DNA of 64,000 nt. It comes from Pohlia nutans. Its lineage: Eukaryota > Streptophyta > Bryopsida > Bryales > Mniaceae. Below, one piece after another: positions 11,501 to 23,509 of the stretch. Within the stretch, counting starts at the first letter, position 1; every line of letters begins with the position of its first letter. The translations under genes and the position numbers were made by a program. The notes below the pieces were generated by a model. That model had not been told where the DNA came from and did not search any database. It saw only the letters and a program-made list of their open reading frames with translations. The stretch lies in NCBI GenBank assembly GCA_022496805.1, contig CM040103.1:6280001-6344000 (forward strand). Direction: 5' to 3'.

Positions 11501-13912
11501 GACGTCAGATTTTGTATACGTAGCTTTGGAAAGATGCGCTTTGAGCCTCTATGACCTCATTGTGTCTGAAAGTGAGAGGAGTTTATCAAAAAGCGCTAAC
11601 AGAGAAGAAGGTCTACTCGATATAAAGACTCTGAAAATGCCTGATGGAAGTGATGTGAAGCTCTGGAACGACAATGGGCGGTGCTCATCTCATCTACTGC
11701 AGCTGATGAGGTAACGATAACATTCTCTTTTGTTCCTACATCATGGTATTCCTGTTCTTTTGAGATATGCAACTTCTGTTTCACACTACTCTGCATGGGT
11801 TTCTTTTTGTTTTTAATTTTACTTGAGAGGGAATGCTGTTTGAATGGCAATTTCTTTCAGCCAATCATGGTAACAAGGAAAATGGTGAAGCAGGGATATA
11901 GTCGCAGGTTTGTCCCACCTCCATGCTGTGGGAATTGTCCATCGGGACCTGAAGCCCCACAATGTTCTTGTGAGTAACAACCGTAAATTGCAAGCCAAGT
12001 TGGCTGACATGGGACTGAGCAAACATCTCGCCAATGATGTCTCATCATATCAGGACACAGGTGTGAGACTGGTTTTTTCTTGTGTTCCTCATCTTCAAAT
12101 GTGTATCCTAAATTTAATACTTTCTAAGATTGCTTCATTTGTCCGAAAGATAGTTGGGAGGACTCACAGATGTTGTCCTGGAAGTCAGGTGTCTGCAATT
12201 GTGAACACAAACCTCTTTTATGGTCAACGCTGCCAAGTCCTGCTCGTTAACCGTTTGCTGATTGAGTGTCCTGCTGTTTCCTACCGGTCTCCTTTGTCTT
12301 TCTTTGAGTCCTTGCTTTCATAACCACTTGGTGTATGATGCATACAAGCATGTCTTGTGTTTTTAATTATTTTCCAAAGAAAGCCAGTTTGTCCTATAGG
12401 CTGCTTCTTAACTGCAGTCTGCAATCTGTGCAGGTAACGGTGGATCGGGTAGCAGAGGTTGGCAAGCTCCAGAGCAGCTTAAAGAAGGTCGCCAAACTCG
12501 AGCAGTGGATGTATTCAGCCTTGGCTGTCTGTTCTTCTTTTGCATCACAGGGGGACAACATCCTTATGGAGAGCACTTTCTCCGAGATGCAAATATTGCG
12601 AATGGGACTCCAGATTTCTTTTACATTGAGGATATGCCAGAGGCTCTTCATCTGATTAAGGCACTCCTTTCTCATGATCCTTCCAGAAGGTAATTTTCTT
12701 CTTTCAGCTTCTAGGTCTTTTGGGACAAACACTTACAGTAGAGTACATACATTAGCAATGAAGTAGAGGACAGGTATACTCCTATCCGTGATGAGACCTT
12801 TACTCGTGAAAGCACTTCTACGTATATTATGTGTTTCAGATGCAGGTGTGCTGAATGTGATAAATTCTCGAGTCCTATTGAAGCATTCAGGCTACGTGTT
12901 AAGCAGATGATCTGTAAGCTTTTTTAGTATGTGTTGCCTTGCATATCCATATCATAGTAGTACTTGGGCGTTGCATCGTAATTATATTCTTACCATTGTT
13001 GAATGTTCTGTGATATAGCCTCAATAATACTTAGCCCTTTTGTGTACAGTCATCAACTCAGAGCTGTTGACTTGTTAAGTGCCATGTCATTAATGAGAAT
13101 ATCATCTGTTGTGGCACATGTAGGCCGGCTGCCAAGGATGTTTTGGCACACCCATTCTTTTGGAATGAAGAAGTTCGCCTTCAATTTCTGCTGAAAGCCA
13201 GTGACCGAGTGGAACATGAAGATAGAGTGCCCGACTCTGTGGTTCTGCCTGCGCTAGAAGCTATTGGATCTGACGTGTTTGGAGCTTCTTGGGAGACGAA
13301 GTTAGATTCAAAGCTGTTGGATGATGGACGCCGCTATCGTAAATACAACTTCAGCAGTGTCAGGGACCTGCTCCGTATCATCCGTAACAAAAGCCATCAC
13401 TTTCGGGAGCTCCCTCTCGATATGCAGGTGCAGCATGTGACCCTTAACCTTGGTTCTAATTGACTGAAAGTTGACGGGTGTAATCTTCTATCGTGCCTCT
13501 TATTTGTGCTTCAGTGAGTGTTCTGTGACGAATTCTTGATGAGAAACTCTTCTCAGTAGAGGTATCATCAGACCAATCAATCACATCGGCAGTTGAGCGC
13601 CCCCCATAGACCCATACTTTTTGAAGATACCAAGTAGCTTAGCTAGGATGATTTCGTGCTTATTAGTATGAACGCAACAGATGCTCTGAACTCGGCATAG
13701 CTTTCTACTACTGTAATTTCTGGTTGAGTTTGATTACTGAAAGAAGCTTTGGCTCACTTTGGCAGGAATCACTGGGATCTCCGGAAGGCTTTGAGAACTA
13801 CTTCACTACCAAGTTTCCCCGGCTTTTGATGGAGGTGTACAACGTGATGCATGACCACTGCAGGGAAGAACTAACGTTCAAACGCTTTTTTGAAGACAAT
13901 GGTGCTGTATGA
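8576..13912 (+). CDS. IRE1: IRE1 ER-stress sensor kinase/endoribonuclease
   Basis: Eight exons, 921 residues: 8576-8742, 9193-9436, 9859-10345, 10717-11710, 11894-12060, 12434-12689, 13124-13427 and 13766-13912. The N-terminus is a signal peptide (PFFWCVLFFCSLLGVAVF). The luminal sensor spans about 56-385 and a transmembrane helix about 389-411 (GGILLLVTGVLSSVWYLY). The kinase domain runs about 495-784 with glycine loop IGAGSNGTSVFEG (505 on), ATP lysine K527 (VAVKRLL), catalytic HRDLKPHN (647-654) and DMG (669-671) instead of DFG, as is usual in plant IRE1. The KEN RNase domain (about 785-921) keeps the catalytic Y846 (KYNFSSVRDLL), RNK 859-861 and H864. In plants this enzyme, in the ER membrane, unconventionally splices bZIP60 mRNA. 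Exon 7's end plus intron 7 recurs near 30.2 kb; intron 3 carries a decayed TTAA element. Confidence 0.97.
10362..10615. mobile_element. Decayed TTAA element in IRE1 intron 3
   Basis: The intron begins shortly before TTTGACCCCTAAGCATCC and ends this block with GACGCGTACGGGGGTTAA, which look like mutated versions of the TTAACCCCTAA.../...GGGGTTAA termini. It is about 250 bp. Part of the interior (TGTGAATATGACTTTCAGTTTG at 10438) resembles sequence just inside the TTAACCCC at 30162. Confidence 0.5.
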
Positions 13913-14967
13913 GGAACCAAAGGAGAGGACGAAGAATTCCAGAAGAAATTCCTGGTATTGCTTAAGATCTTGATGAACCCATTGGTGCCACTTTTTTGGC
14001 AATTGGAGGGGTATTGAGCTTGCAGTGAAGGTGCGCATAGGTTACATGATTGAGATTTGGTTTGCAGGAATGGCAGAGTATACTAATGAGTGGTCTTCCA
14101 GTTGCATCTTGAATATTAGTCATGATTGAAGTGCACCGAATAACCACGTATTTCAGTAATTAGTAGATGTTTTTGTATCTGACTTGGAGAATTGCCGAAC
14201 ATCAACACATCTGGAAATCTTGTGATGTCTCATTTTGGCGTCCTTTCTGCTGTGTGAAACAGATCGAAGTCAATGAGCAAGCAACTGCAGGATGTGGTCC
14301 CTCGGCTAATCTTGGCGTCCTGTGATTAGCCCCTTGCGCTAGGTAAGTCTGAACCTGAGCTGTTTTGATCTTGGATAGCTTTTAGCCAGTAAACATACAC
14401 AAAAGATATTACTCTGAAACTCTGCACATGGTGATATAGAAATGAAAGCTGTGAAAAGCATTGCTTTCGCTAACTTCCTAGGTTGTGAACTTATTGGCCA
14501 TACACCACTAAATTCCACTCATGGTCTTTGCCTTACTGCATTGTGTTTAGGCATATGTTACCTTGTATTGCGCATTCTACGCCTGTGGTCTACCAGTGCA
14601 TTAACAGACTGAAAGGGTGATGTTTGTGCAGAAATGAGCAGTTGAAGCTGATCCGCTACCACTTGTACAACATGTTTAATGTATTTGAATCGCTCTTAAA
14701 GTCATGCTGATTACATTAATGATCACTTCTAATTTGTATCGTATTCAGTAATCATAGAAGGTTTACAAGTTGATGCAGGAAATTGTGCTGACATACCTCA
14801 TGCGACTGCATAGGAGGTGCCAATAATCGCACATTCACCTAGTTACTGCTTAGGATTCGAGATAGATGCCACCACTCCTACTTCTCATCTGGAACAATAG
14901 AGAAACTAGACTTGCGATGAGCTAATGCATGAAAATGTTGCGTATCTTTGGATACAAGCCTCGTTTG
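13913..14967. other. IRE1 3' flank
   Basis: Contains the IRE1 3' UTR. No other coding sequence or clear repeat was recognised up to the foldback element at 14970. Confidence 0.5.
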
Positions 14968-14969
14968 TA

Positions 14970-16000
14970 CAGTGGGGTCCAACATGGAATGGCGTTTTTG
15001 GTTTCGCAGTGAGAAATGTTTTAGTACTGCCAACTTTGGAAGCCTCCCGAGAGCTCAAAAATTGGTATCTTACCACGAAATTTTTACCAGAGACTCATCT
15101 TTAAGTTAATTATATGTATGACAAATTTCAAGGCCGAAATATTCACCCAAAAAAAGTTATTCAGAATCTACCAACATTGGTAGCTGTGGAATTTTTTTCA
15201 CTGCTGCCAACTTTGACAGCCTCTCGAGAATGGAAATTTTTTTACCTTACTTTGGTTTTTTTTTGGTAGAAACCAATTTGTGTTAGTAATATATGGTAAA
15301 AATCTCAAGTCTAAAAGATTAGTAAAAAAAAAGATATTCCCAATCTACCAACATGTGTAGTTGTGGGAAACAATGGGGGAAACCATTTCATTGCTACCAA
15401 CTTTGACTACTATGTTGGTAGATTAGGAATAACTTCTTTTTGGTGAATCTTTTGGCCTTGAAATTTGGCATACATATAATTCACTTAAAGATATTTCTTT
15501 GGTAAAACTTTCGTGGTAAAATACCAATTTCTGCGCTCTCGGGAGGCTTTCAAAGTTGGCAGTATTCAAAGTTGGTAGGAATGAAATGGTTTCCCCATTG
15601 TATCCCACAACTACACATGTTGGTAGATTGGGAATATCTTTTTTTTTACTAATATTTTAGACTTGAGATTTTACCATATATTACTAACACAAATTGGTTT
15701 CTACCAAAAAAAAACCAAAGTAAGGAAAAAAAATTTCCATTCTCGAGAGGCTGTCAAAGTTGGCAGCAGTGAAACAATTACTACAGCTACCAATGTTGGT
15801 AGATTCTGAATAACTTTTTTTGGGTGAATTTTTCGGCCTTGAAATTTGGCATACATATAATTAACTTAAAGATGAGTCTCTGGTAAAAATTTCGTGGTAA
15901 GATACCAATTTTTGAGCTCTCGGGAGGCTTCCAAAGTTGGCAGTACTAAAACATTTCTCACTGCGAAACCAAAAACGCCATTCCATGTTGGACCCCACTG
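14970..16000. mobile_element. 1.03-kb foldback element, Tc1/mariner-type ends, TA duplication
   Basis: The left end CAGTGGGGTCCAACATGGAA is matched by an exact reverse complement at the right end, each flanked by TA (14968-14969 and 16001-16002). The two arms of about 420 bp are near-perfect inverted repeats. The central roughly 200 bp repeats the outer-arm motif a third time (CTCTCGGGAGGCTTTCAAAGTTGGCAG, TTGGCATACATATAATT). No transposase frame is visible. The TA duplication and CAGTG start suggest the Tc1/mariner/pogo superfamily. Confidence 0.85.
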
Positions 16001-16002
16001 TA

Positions 16003-16365
16003 CACTACTGCCCTACCTACTAGGTAAATTATTTCTCAACCAGAAATTCCTCGTTTTGATCACGTGTGTTCAGATTAACTGCGTGTGATATCTCAATCCA
16101 TACCAGAATTTTCGTTGTTTCAAGATAGTTGTGTTGTTGATTAAGGTAACTATATCTAAAAGCAAACCTTTCCTTAAAGCGTCCCTAGCTCAATCTTTCA
16201 TAATAAGTAGATTTTGACACCCTACTGTTGATGAGAATGTGTGTACAATCTGAACATCACAGTTTAGGATCGCTTTTAGGTCAACCTATAGTCAGCACTT
16301 AAGAAATTCATAACTTATCCAAATAATGCATTCTAAAGTGCATTGGATTCCTTGTGAACTTGCTA
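16003..16365. other. Unassigned intergenic stretch
   Basis: No gene, repeat boundary or conserved motif seen. Confidence 0.4.
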
Positions 16366-17013
16366 TTAACCCTGTAACGTCCTGATTCAACAGTGTTTTC
16401 AAAGATTTGTTATAAAATGGTTGATGAAAAACGGAAATGGAGTTGATGTACAATACAAAGTTGTAAATGTCAATGTGTAGATAACATCCGTACGGTTGGA
16501 TTCATCATATTTATTACTCCCTTTGTCCCATAATGACTTGCACGTAGGTTCTCTGAAATCTACCTCAAGAGGTAGATTTCAGAGAACCTACGTGCAAGTT
16601 ATTATGGGACTGAGGGAGTATTAATAGTTTTAAAGTAATTTTGCAAGGTTTTCTCTTAAAATTCAATTAAAAATCCAAAATTAACACAAAAAAATTTAAA
16701 AATAGTGTAATGAAATTAGAATGACATGCACAACGAGATGGTATGGTTTCCATTATTTGATTCTACTTACTATGGAAAATCATATTTAAGGTCTTTCTTT
16801 TTGAACTAAGATTGAAACTTGACATTAATCACTTTTGTAAATATTCAAAAATTCACATTATCTTATTTGGAAGATCCATACCATACAAATGGTATTCAAC
16901 TAGCACAAGAATAAAATAAAAAAAGGATGAAAAACATCCGGTACCTACAGAAATCGAGCTGCTGAAATTCATCCGGCGTCCAGAATTTGGACGCCGGCGC
17001 GCTAAAGGGTTAA
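16366..17013 (+). mobile_element. TTAA element, subfamily C, with nested Stowaway
   Basis: TTAACCCTGTAACGTCC at the left; a CCAGAATTTGGACGCCGGCG palindrome and AAAGGGTTAA at the right. Homologous to 3344-3885 and 19664-20308, neither of which has the 102-bp Stowaway insert, so the Stowaway arrived later. Confidence 0.8.
16517..16618. mobile_element. Stowaway MITE (Tc1/mariner), near-perfect hairpin
   Basis: CTCCCTTTGTCCCATAATGA at the left and its inverted counterpart ending CTGAGGGAG at the right, flanked by TA on both sides. This is close to the canonical Stowaway terminus CTCCCTCCGTCCC. The two halves are complementary almost throughout, with a small AAGA loop centre. Confidence 0.93.
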
Positions 17014-17330
17014 GATCCATTGAAAATATTTTATGTTTTGTGTGTGTAAATAGGCTCAGTTAGTAAGGTGGACGCTTACAGTTACCTTACATGAATGAAT
17101 ATAAGACAGGATATTATCTTGGCCACTGTCAGCATTTTGATATACTCATCACACAAGTCATGCTCGCATCTCTTGCTAATGAGTTGTTGCTTTTTGTAAT
17201 GGTATCCTTACAGGAGACGGGATTAGGTCCCTAATAGTTATAGTATCTTCTACCTTCTCTACAGAGTACAAAAAGATGCTCATAAAACATCACTGCCCTA
17301 GGATTCAAACCAACTGGGTCTGAAGATTTA
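17014..17330. other. Unassigned stretch with a tRNA-like A-box
   Basis: TAGGCTCAGTTAGTAAGGTGG at 17051 looks like a Pol III A box, but there is no B box at the proper spacing, so I do not call a tRNA or SINE. Confidence 0.3.
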
Positions 17331-17678
17331 GGGCTGCTTCACACTATGGCCGTCCAAGTCGTGGGACTGAGAGTCCCAAAAAATCTACTGAAAATAGACA
17401 ATGAAGTATAGTTTTCATTTTTATGAAAGGAAATTGACGGCCTTTCGACCATAGTTTGGGTTTCCATTCCCGTCCGACCCAAACTTTCTTTCAAACTTTT
17501 TTTTGAGAAGCAGTTGCCTTGGTCAAAAAGTACTGCCACGTAGGCATTTTGGAGAGCAACGGCCATTGGACTTTGGCCTCTAGTGTGAAGGGTCGAGAGG
17601 CCGAACCCATAGTTTCTTGCAATTTGATTGGTGGAAATTGACGACCTCTTGACCTTCGGCCATAGTGTGAAACGGCCC
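17331..17678. mobile_element. PIF/Harbinger-like MITE
   Basis: The termini GGGCTGCTTCACACTATGGCC and GGCCATAGTGTGAAACGGCCC are inverted repeats, flanked by TTA on both sides (17328-17330, 17679-17681), which fits a 3-bp TNA target. 348 bp, noncoding. Its right third recurs at 23510-23622. Confidence 0.75.
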
Positions 17679-17681
17679 TTA

Positions 17682-18072
17682 GTATGTAAGAGCATGGCCA
17701 TTAGCACCCCTTCCAACCAGCGATCTCAAAACTGGCTAATATTAGTTGGATTTCTAACTAAAAAATGGAGGTGCTAAACATACAAAGAAAAAAAATGATT
17801 TTTTTTTTTGAAATGTAGCGAGAATCTTCATCATGTTATAAATTTGTAGCAACTTCATGAGGTGATATCCGCGGATATCATCATGGTATCACCTTAGTAT
17901 ATCAAGGGTATTGCCGGATATTATAAAGGTATCGTGAGTAGTACATTTACAAGGTAGCCAAAATATCTACCATTTATGTGGGAGGTAGCATCCTGTGCTA
18001 AATGTCATAAAGTGGTTATGAGATCACTGCTTCCAACACTCCATACATTATATTTGGATGATAAAGGTATGT
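17682..18072. other. Unassigned AT-rich stretch
   Basis: No coding potential or clear repeat ends seen. Confidence 0.4.
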
Positions 18073-19289
18073 TTAACCCCTAAAGGACCAAGTGTCCTAA
18101 CTAGGACATTTAGAGAATTGGGTAGGTTCCGGTGAACACATTTTTAATCGAATTTTGAAGGAAATTTAATAGTAGATTCCCCAATGTGCCACAAAAATGG
18201 GGATTCTTTTTTTTTTGAATTCCAACACCGTATGTGAAAGTTATGAGGGGAAATGTGTTTTTTTTGGGAGAAAGGGCAGCGGGGCAGTAGAGAAATAGTT
18301 GAATTTTAGGGGGGCAACAAGATGGGCGGTGTGTGGAAAAATGGGGTGGACTGTGGGGGGCAGAAGATCACCCCGTTTCCCAAACTCATAAAAAAATTTA
18401 ATTTTTTTTTAAAAATAAAAATAAAATAAAATATTTTAAAAATAAAAATTATTATTTTAAACTGAAAAGTATTATTTTAAATTTAAAATATTATTTTAAA
18501 CTAAAAGTTCAAATTCATAATTAAAAATATTATTTAAAATTTTGAAAAATAAAATCATTTTAAAAAATAAAAAATAAAAAATAAAAATCGTCCAATGAGG
18601 GACTGCCAGGTGGCAACACACCTTGAGAGTTAGTGGGGTCATGAACATTGGAACGGGTTGGCACTTCAATTCCCTTCCTCCACCCTTTATTTCCCCCCTA
18701 ACCCCCAAAATTCTTAGAAAATGTGCTACATGTCTTCTAAAACTTGGAGATTTATTTATTTTTTCAAATTTTTTTTCGCCATTTTGTAGAGGGAGGAATG
18801 TACTTGTGTTTCACCGTTCGGATTTGTATTTTAAATAAAGAAAGTCGAAAATATTGCAATTCCAAAAACATATAGTCTTTTCTGAACTTTTAAACCCCCA
18901 ACAAGTGCAAGGTGTTATTCAACATCCTAAACATCTCCAAACGCAACGAAAATTGGTACACAACTAAGTAACATCATATAGAATGTGAAAGTGAAGTGCG
19001 ACAAGTTTCAGTAGTGAGGTTTTTTTGATGTAACTGTGGTCAAACGCATCTGAAATTTTCGGGCATGTGTTTTTTTGGGGTGTTTTTTTCCATCAAACGC
19101 AATTATCTTGCAATCCGTGCGGTCAAAATCAACGAAATTTGTTGTGTATGTTTTTCACATAGTTTAGGACAAGATCTTACGAATAGAAGGTAAAAAATAA
19201 TGTTCTTTTGGATTTTTTGCATGGGGGAGTAAAAATGGCAGCATTGGAGTGTTTTTGGAGGAAAAACACTCCGGTCCTTTAGGGGTTAA
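18073..19289. mobile_element. TTAA element, subfamily D, 1.2 kb
   Basis: TTAACCCCTAAAGGACC at the left and GGTCCTTTAGGGGTTAA at the right, an exact 17-bp inverted terminus including TTAA. The interior contains low-complexity A/T tracts (18390-18590) and no convincing transposase frame. Same terminal class as 44752-45314 and 45759-46249. Confidence 0.8.
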
Positions 19290-19663
19290 AGTGTTGAGCT
19301 TGATTCTAGCACATCATAATGGTTTGTCCTATCCCCTTATAAGACCATGTTGTCACTTTATGAAACCAAAAGTTAGGAAACAAATTCTCCAAAATTGATG
19401 GTTAGAATGTTGTTGGCACCAATGAGAAAATGAATGTTAAGATATATCCTTGTACTCCGTGAGCCATGTAACAATTGTCCTATTTTTAAAATAAATTTGA
19501 ACTTAACGTTATTTTTTCCAAAGAAAAGTGGACATGTCGATAATGTTACAGATCTGAAAACGGTTTTGTTTAAAAAAATAATTGCACTTGCATTAAAAGA
19601 ATTAAATTGCATGAGAGAAAAAAAATAAAAATAAAAAACAAATGTACACTTTATTCCAACCTT
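19290..19663. other. Unassigned AT-rich stretch
   Basis: No gene or repeat boundary recognised. Confidence 0.35.
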
Positions 19664-20308
19664 TTGACCCTTTAATGTCCCACTTCATTGTTGTTTTCAC
19701 AGATTCGTTATAAAATGTTTGATGAAAACCAAAAATGGAGTTCATGTACAATGAAAAGTTGTAAATGTTAATGTAACCAAAAATGGAGTTCATGTACAAT
19801 GAAAAGTTGTAAATGTCAATGTAACCAAAAATGGAGTTCATGTACAAAGAAAAGTTGTAAATGTCAATGTAAAGATCACATCTGTACGGTTGAATTTATC
19901 ATATTTTAAAAAAAAAAATTTAAAATTAATTTTGCAAGCTTTTCTTTTGAAATTCAATTAAAAAGCATGAATTAACGACTTTTAAAATAAAAAAATTGTA
20001 ATGAAATTGGAATAACATGCACTACGCGATGGTATGGTTACCAATATTTGATTCTACTTATTTTGGAAAATCATCTTCAAGGTCTCACTTTTTGAATTAA
20101 GAATGAAACTTGATATAAACCACTTCTGTTGTTTTTCTATAAATCATAATAACCTGTTTTGAAGATCCAAACCGTCCAAATGATAGTCAACTTGCACAAG
20201 AACCATGAGAAATTTTGGTGGATGAAAATTGTTGAATTCGAATGGAATTTGAACAGTTTGAATCCGTTCATTGTCCAAAATGTGGACGCAAGCGCCTGAA
20301 AGGGTTAA
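19664..20308 (+). mobile_element. TTAA element, subfamily C, left target mutated
   Basis: The left end reads TTGACCCTTTAATGTCCCAC (TTAA changed to TTGA) and the right end GAAAGGGTTAA. The interior aligns to 16366-17013. It carries an internal 48-bp tandem triplication. Confidence 0.7.
19727..19870 (+). repeat. 48-bp tandem repeat, three copies
   Basis: Units start at 19727, 19775 and 19823 (AACCAAAAATGGAGTTCATG) with one or two substitutions each. The single-copy relatives in other subfamily C elements show that this is a local amplification. Confidence 0.92.
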
Positions 20309-20431
20309 GGATTTCTAATCATCAAAACTATTGAAATAAATATGACATTATTAGGTGGTATAAAAAGTTCACATTTATGGACTTTCAACAAAGAGATTTT
20401 TTTTTTAAAAACCAATATATTGGAGTTATCC

Positions 20432-21019
20432 TTAACCCCTTAACGTACCACGGTGTCCCTGGAATTGACAATTTGAGAAAAAGCATTATAAATTACTATT
20501 TAGAAGAATATTCTGGAATTGATATACAAATGAAAGTTCTAGATTTTGAATTTTAGATTCCATCCGTACGGTTCCATTCACTAATACAATCACCAATATT
20601 TAATTATAAATTTTGAAAGTTAAAATTAAAAATTCCTTGTAAATTCGATTACAAACCAAATTTCAATATTTTTTGAGTAAAATTTGTTGGAATGAGTTTG
20701 AAATGAGATACTCTTAAACGTGGTGATACTTTGAAATTTTTGTGTTTCTTAAATTTATGACCTCATTTTTCACGATTCCACTTTGAACTAGAGTCAATGC
20801 AATTTTGGCTCGGTCAACGACTTGACATACTTCTACATTTGCAATTTTAGAAAAATATGTACTCTAGTATGACTAAATCCAGCCATTAGATAGGACAACA
20901 ACTTGGTGAAGAATCTCCAAAAAATTGGATGAGTATCATCCAAGCGTTGATGAGAACGTGATAAGGCTTTGAAATCATTCGTCGTCCAGTTTCTGGACGC
21001 TGTGACGTTTAGGGGTTAA
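20432..21019 (+). mobile_element. TTAA element, subfamily B
   Basis: TTAACCCCTTAACGTACC at the left; TCTGGACGCTGTGACG then TTTAGGGGTTAA at the right; 588 bp. Homologous to 58807-59391 and, inverted, to 38253-38814. Confidence 0.8.
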
Positions 21020-21046
21020 AGACCATCAAATTTTGAAGAAGATACC

Positions 21047-21345
21047 ATGAATTTTTCTTTATTATACTTATATTTCTTCACTCCAAATAGTTAGAAGGTG
21101 TGGAAGATCTTGGTGGTCTATCATTATTAAGTGTGTAAGAGGTGTGTAAGAGCTTGGTGGTCTTCAAAAGTTTTCAAACGTTTTTTAGCTCCTTTGTTGG
21201 TACTAAAAAACTTTTGAAAACTTTTGAAGACCACCAAGCTCTTACACACCTTTTACACACCTAATAATGATAGACCACCAAGCTCTTCCACACCTTTTAA
21301 CTATTTGGAGTGAACAAATAAGAGTATAATAAAACAAAATTCTTT
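21047..21345. mobile_element. About 300-bp foldback MITE-like hairpin
   Basis: The left arm (CACTCCAAATAGTTAGAAGG..., AGCTTGGTGGTCTTCAAAAG) is mirrored by the right arm (CTTTTGAAGACCACCAAGCT..., AACTATTTGGAGTG) around a loop near 21185. Arms are about 130 bp. I could not fix the exact ends or a target duplication. Confidence 0.7.
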
Positions 21346-21540
21346 GTTGATTCTTCAAATCCAAGGTGACTTTACGGATAACTCTATTATTAAAAAAAAA
21401 CATGCAAACAACAAATCATATAAAAGTTGATACGTGTATCTGATCTTCTAAACATGGCCTAAAAATATAAAATGGATTAGTGAACACGTGTGAATTACAT
21501 GCAGGTGTTGAATTTAGAAGGAATACTTTAAGTGCATTCA

Positions 21541-22060
21541 CTGAGAGGGATATCTTGAACTTGATGTATGAATAAAAGTTGTACATCATGAATTTTAGAT
21601 TCTATTCATATCGAGATTCATATGGTTAGATCTATGATTGCTATCACCAATATTTTGTATAAAATTGGCAACTTAAAATTTGAAAATCTTTTGAAATTTG
21701 ATTATGAATATATTATTGATAATTTGTGAATGAAATTTGTTGTGATTGGTTGAAATGTAATACTCTGAGTGTAGTGATTTTTGGAGACTTTTTGGTTGCT
21801 TTCTTTTATGAGTTGATTTTTTCAAGAGTAGTTTTGATTCATTTTGAACTAAGATCTTCAAAGATTTTGATGAATCACTGCAACATGAAATAAGGCATCA
21901 AATATTCACAAATCATCCCCTTTCTAATTAGTTCACATATGTAGCAAACTAACTTCCTATAAAATCTATAGTAAAAAATCCACACTACAGAAAGTGCGTG
22001 ACGGATGAGAAAATAGGGATGAAATTTGTACATCGTCCCAAAAATGAACGCTCACATAAT
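21541..22060 (+). mobile_element. Decayed TTAA element, subfamily A
   Basis: The interior beginning GAGAGGGATATCTTGAACTTG and the motif GATGAGAAA...GTACATCGTCC match 2182-2758, but the left end is lost and the right terminus has degenerated. Confidence 0.55.
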
Positions 22061-22066
22061 TTAAGG

Positions 22067-23468
22067 TTGACCCCTAAGTTCCCAAACGACCATTTTTTAG
22101 TCGTTGTCCATTTTCTTGGATTGCCCAAGCCCAAAAAATAACTTGCTTTCAAAACAAGAAATATGATCTTATAGGTAAACAAGTCTTCTTTTCAATTCAT
22201 TTGGAATTATGTCCATCCAATCAAAACTCCATTTAGGAGAATTTTCAAAGTGAACTACCTCGATGTTGAAAGGCAGCTTGAACATTTGAGAAATGCTTGC
22301 AAAAAACCTAAGCCAATGATATTGATTGGGTACCTCAAAGGAACTTCTGCCAAGCTTACATAAGTTGCATGCCATCAATTGTGGGTTCTTCTAATTGGAG
22401 GAGAGTCAAAGGGATAACCTAATGTAGCCAAAATCTGTTGCTTCTCTTCGTACTCCCACCCATTACAAGGTCTTTGAAAAATGCTAATGAATTGAACATC
22501 TTATCAAATTGAGTCAAACAGCTTGTTAACTACTTTATATTGAGAATGGTCAAAAATCGCACATGATTTCAACTTTTCTTTTTTTGATTTGAAAGCCCAT
22601 CAAAGCAAGGTTGCCCAAAATATTCAAGATCGGAAATTTCAAAATCTCAACTTCATTTAAGGCAATGGCACGATTGGGGTATCCCACTTTGACATGAGAA
22701 GTAAGTGAATGTTTTTTTGAACTTCCAAATTTTGTTGAATTTGTCAATTCAATTAACTAGAATTATTATTTTTAATTTAAAAATATATACACACGCGGAT
22801 GCCATGAAACTCTATTATTTGAGTCCAAGTTTTTAATCAAATAAATAACTTTTTCATATTTTTATGCTTCGTGGGAAAATTTTCCTAAAATCAACATTTG
22901 CAAGCATTGTAAGCAAATAAATATAATATTGATCCTTCATAGTAATCATTTTAAATAACACACATCTGAATATTCTTCATATAAAAAATTGGTAGTAAAA
23001 TGATGTCATTTGATGTTTTAAATAAATGTTTTGAATGTTTTTATGAAGTTAAGACAAACTTTTACCTTTGTACAATAAATCTCTTTTTAAATCTTTAAAA
23101 TGCTTCAATTTTGACGTCAAAAGTTTCTTGACTACTTCATAAGTGTGGGAAATCAAAACTACATTTGGTGGGTTCATTTGTTATTTTTTTTAAAAAGGAC
23201 TCATTCAAAGTTGCTACATGGACTCATTCAAAGTTGCTACATGGACTCATTTAAGAGTTAACTTGATGGTCTTTTGAGGTATGCCAATTGTGCTACTTCC
23301 TTTGCTATCATCTTGACATCCGTAGAATCAAATGTTTTGAAATTTTATAGTTTATAAGGCCTAGAAGTACAAGATCCTATATCTGTACAACATTCATAAA
23401 TCATCAACAAAAATGTTTAAAATGAGGCAATTTTGGGTATGGGACCCCTTCGGTGCTTTAGGGGTTAA
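22067..23468. mobile_element. TTAA-type element, 1.4 kb, left target mutated
   Basis: TTGACCCCTAAGTTCCC at the left and GTGCTTTAGGGGTTAA at the right. It is one of the two longest TTAA elements here. A 62-70-residue minus-strand frame (22169-22378) and others are open, but I recognise no transposase motifs. A 21-bp direct repeat (GGACTCATTCAAAGTTGCTAC) occurs twice plus a partial copy at 23198-23255. Confidence 0.55.
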
Positions 23469-23509
23469 CCACTAAAGTATAGAGCCCATAATTGTGTAGT
23501 CAAACTTAC

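Noticed and set aside
17045..17250. Possible SINE or tRNA (GGCTCAGTTAGTAAGG A-box)
   Set aside because: No B box at suitable spacing and no A-rich tail.
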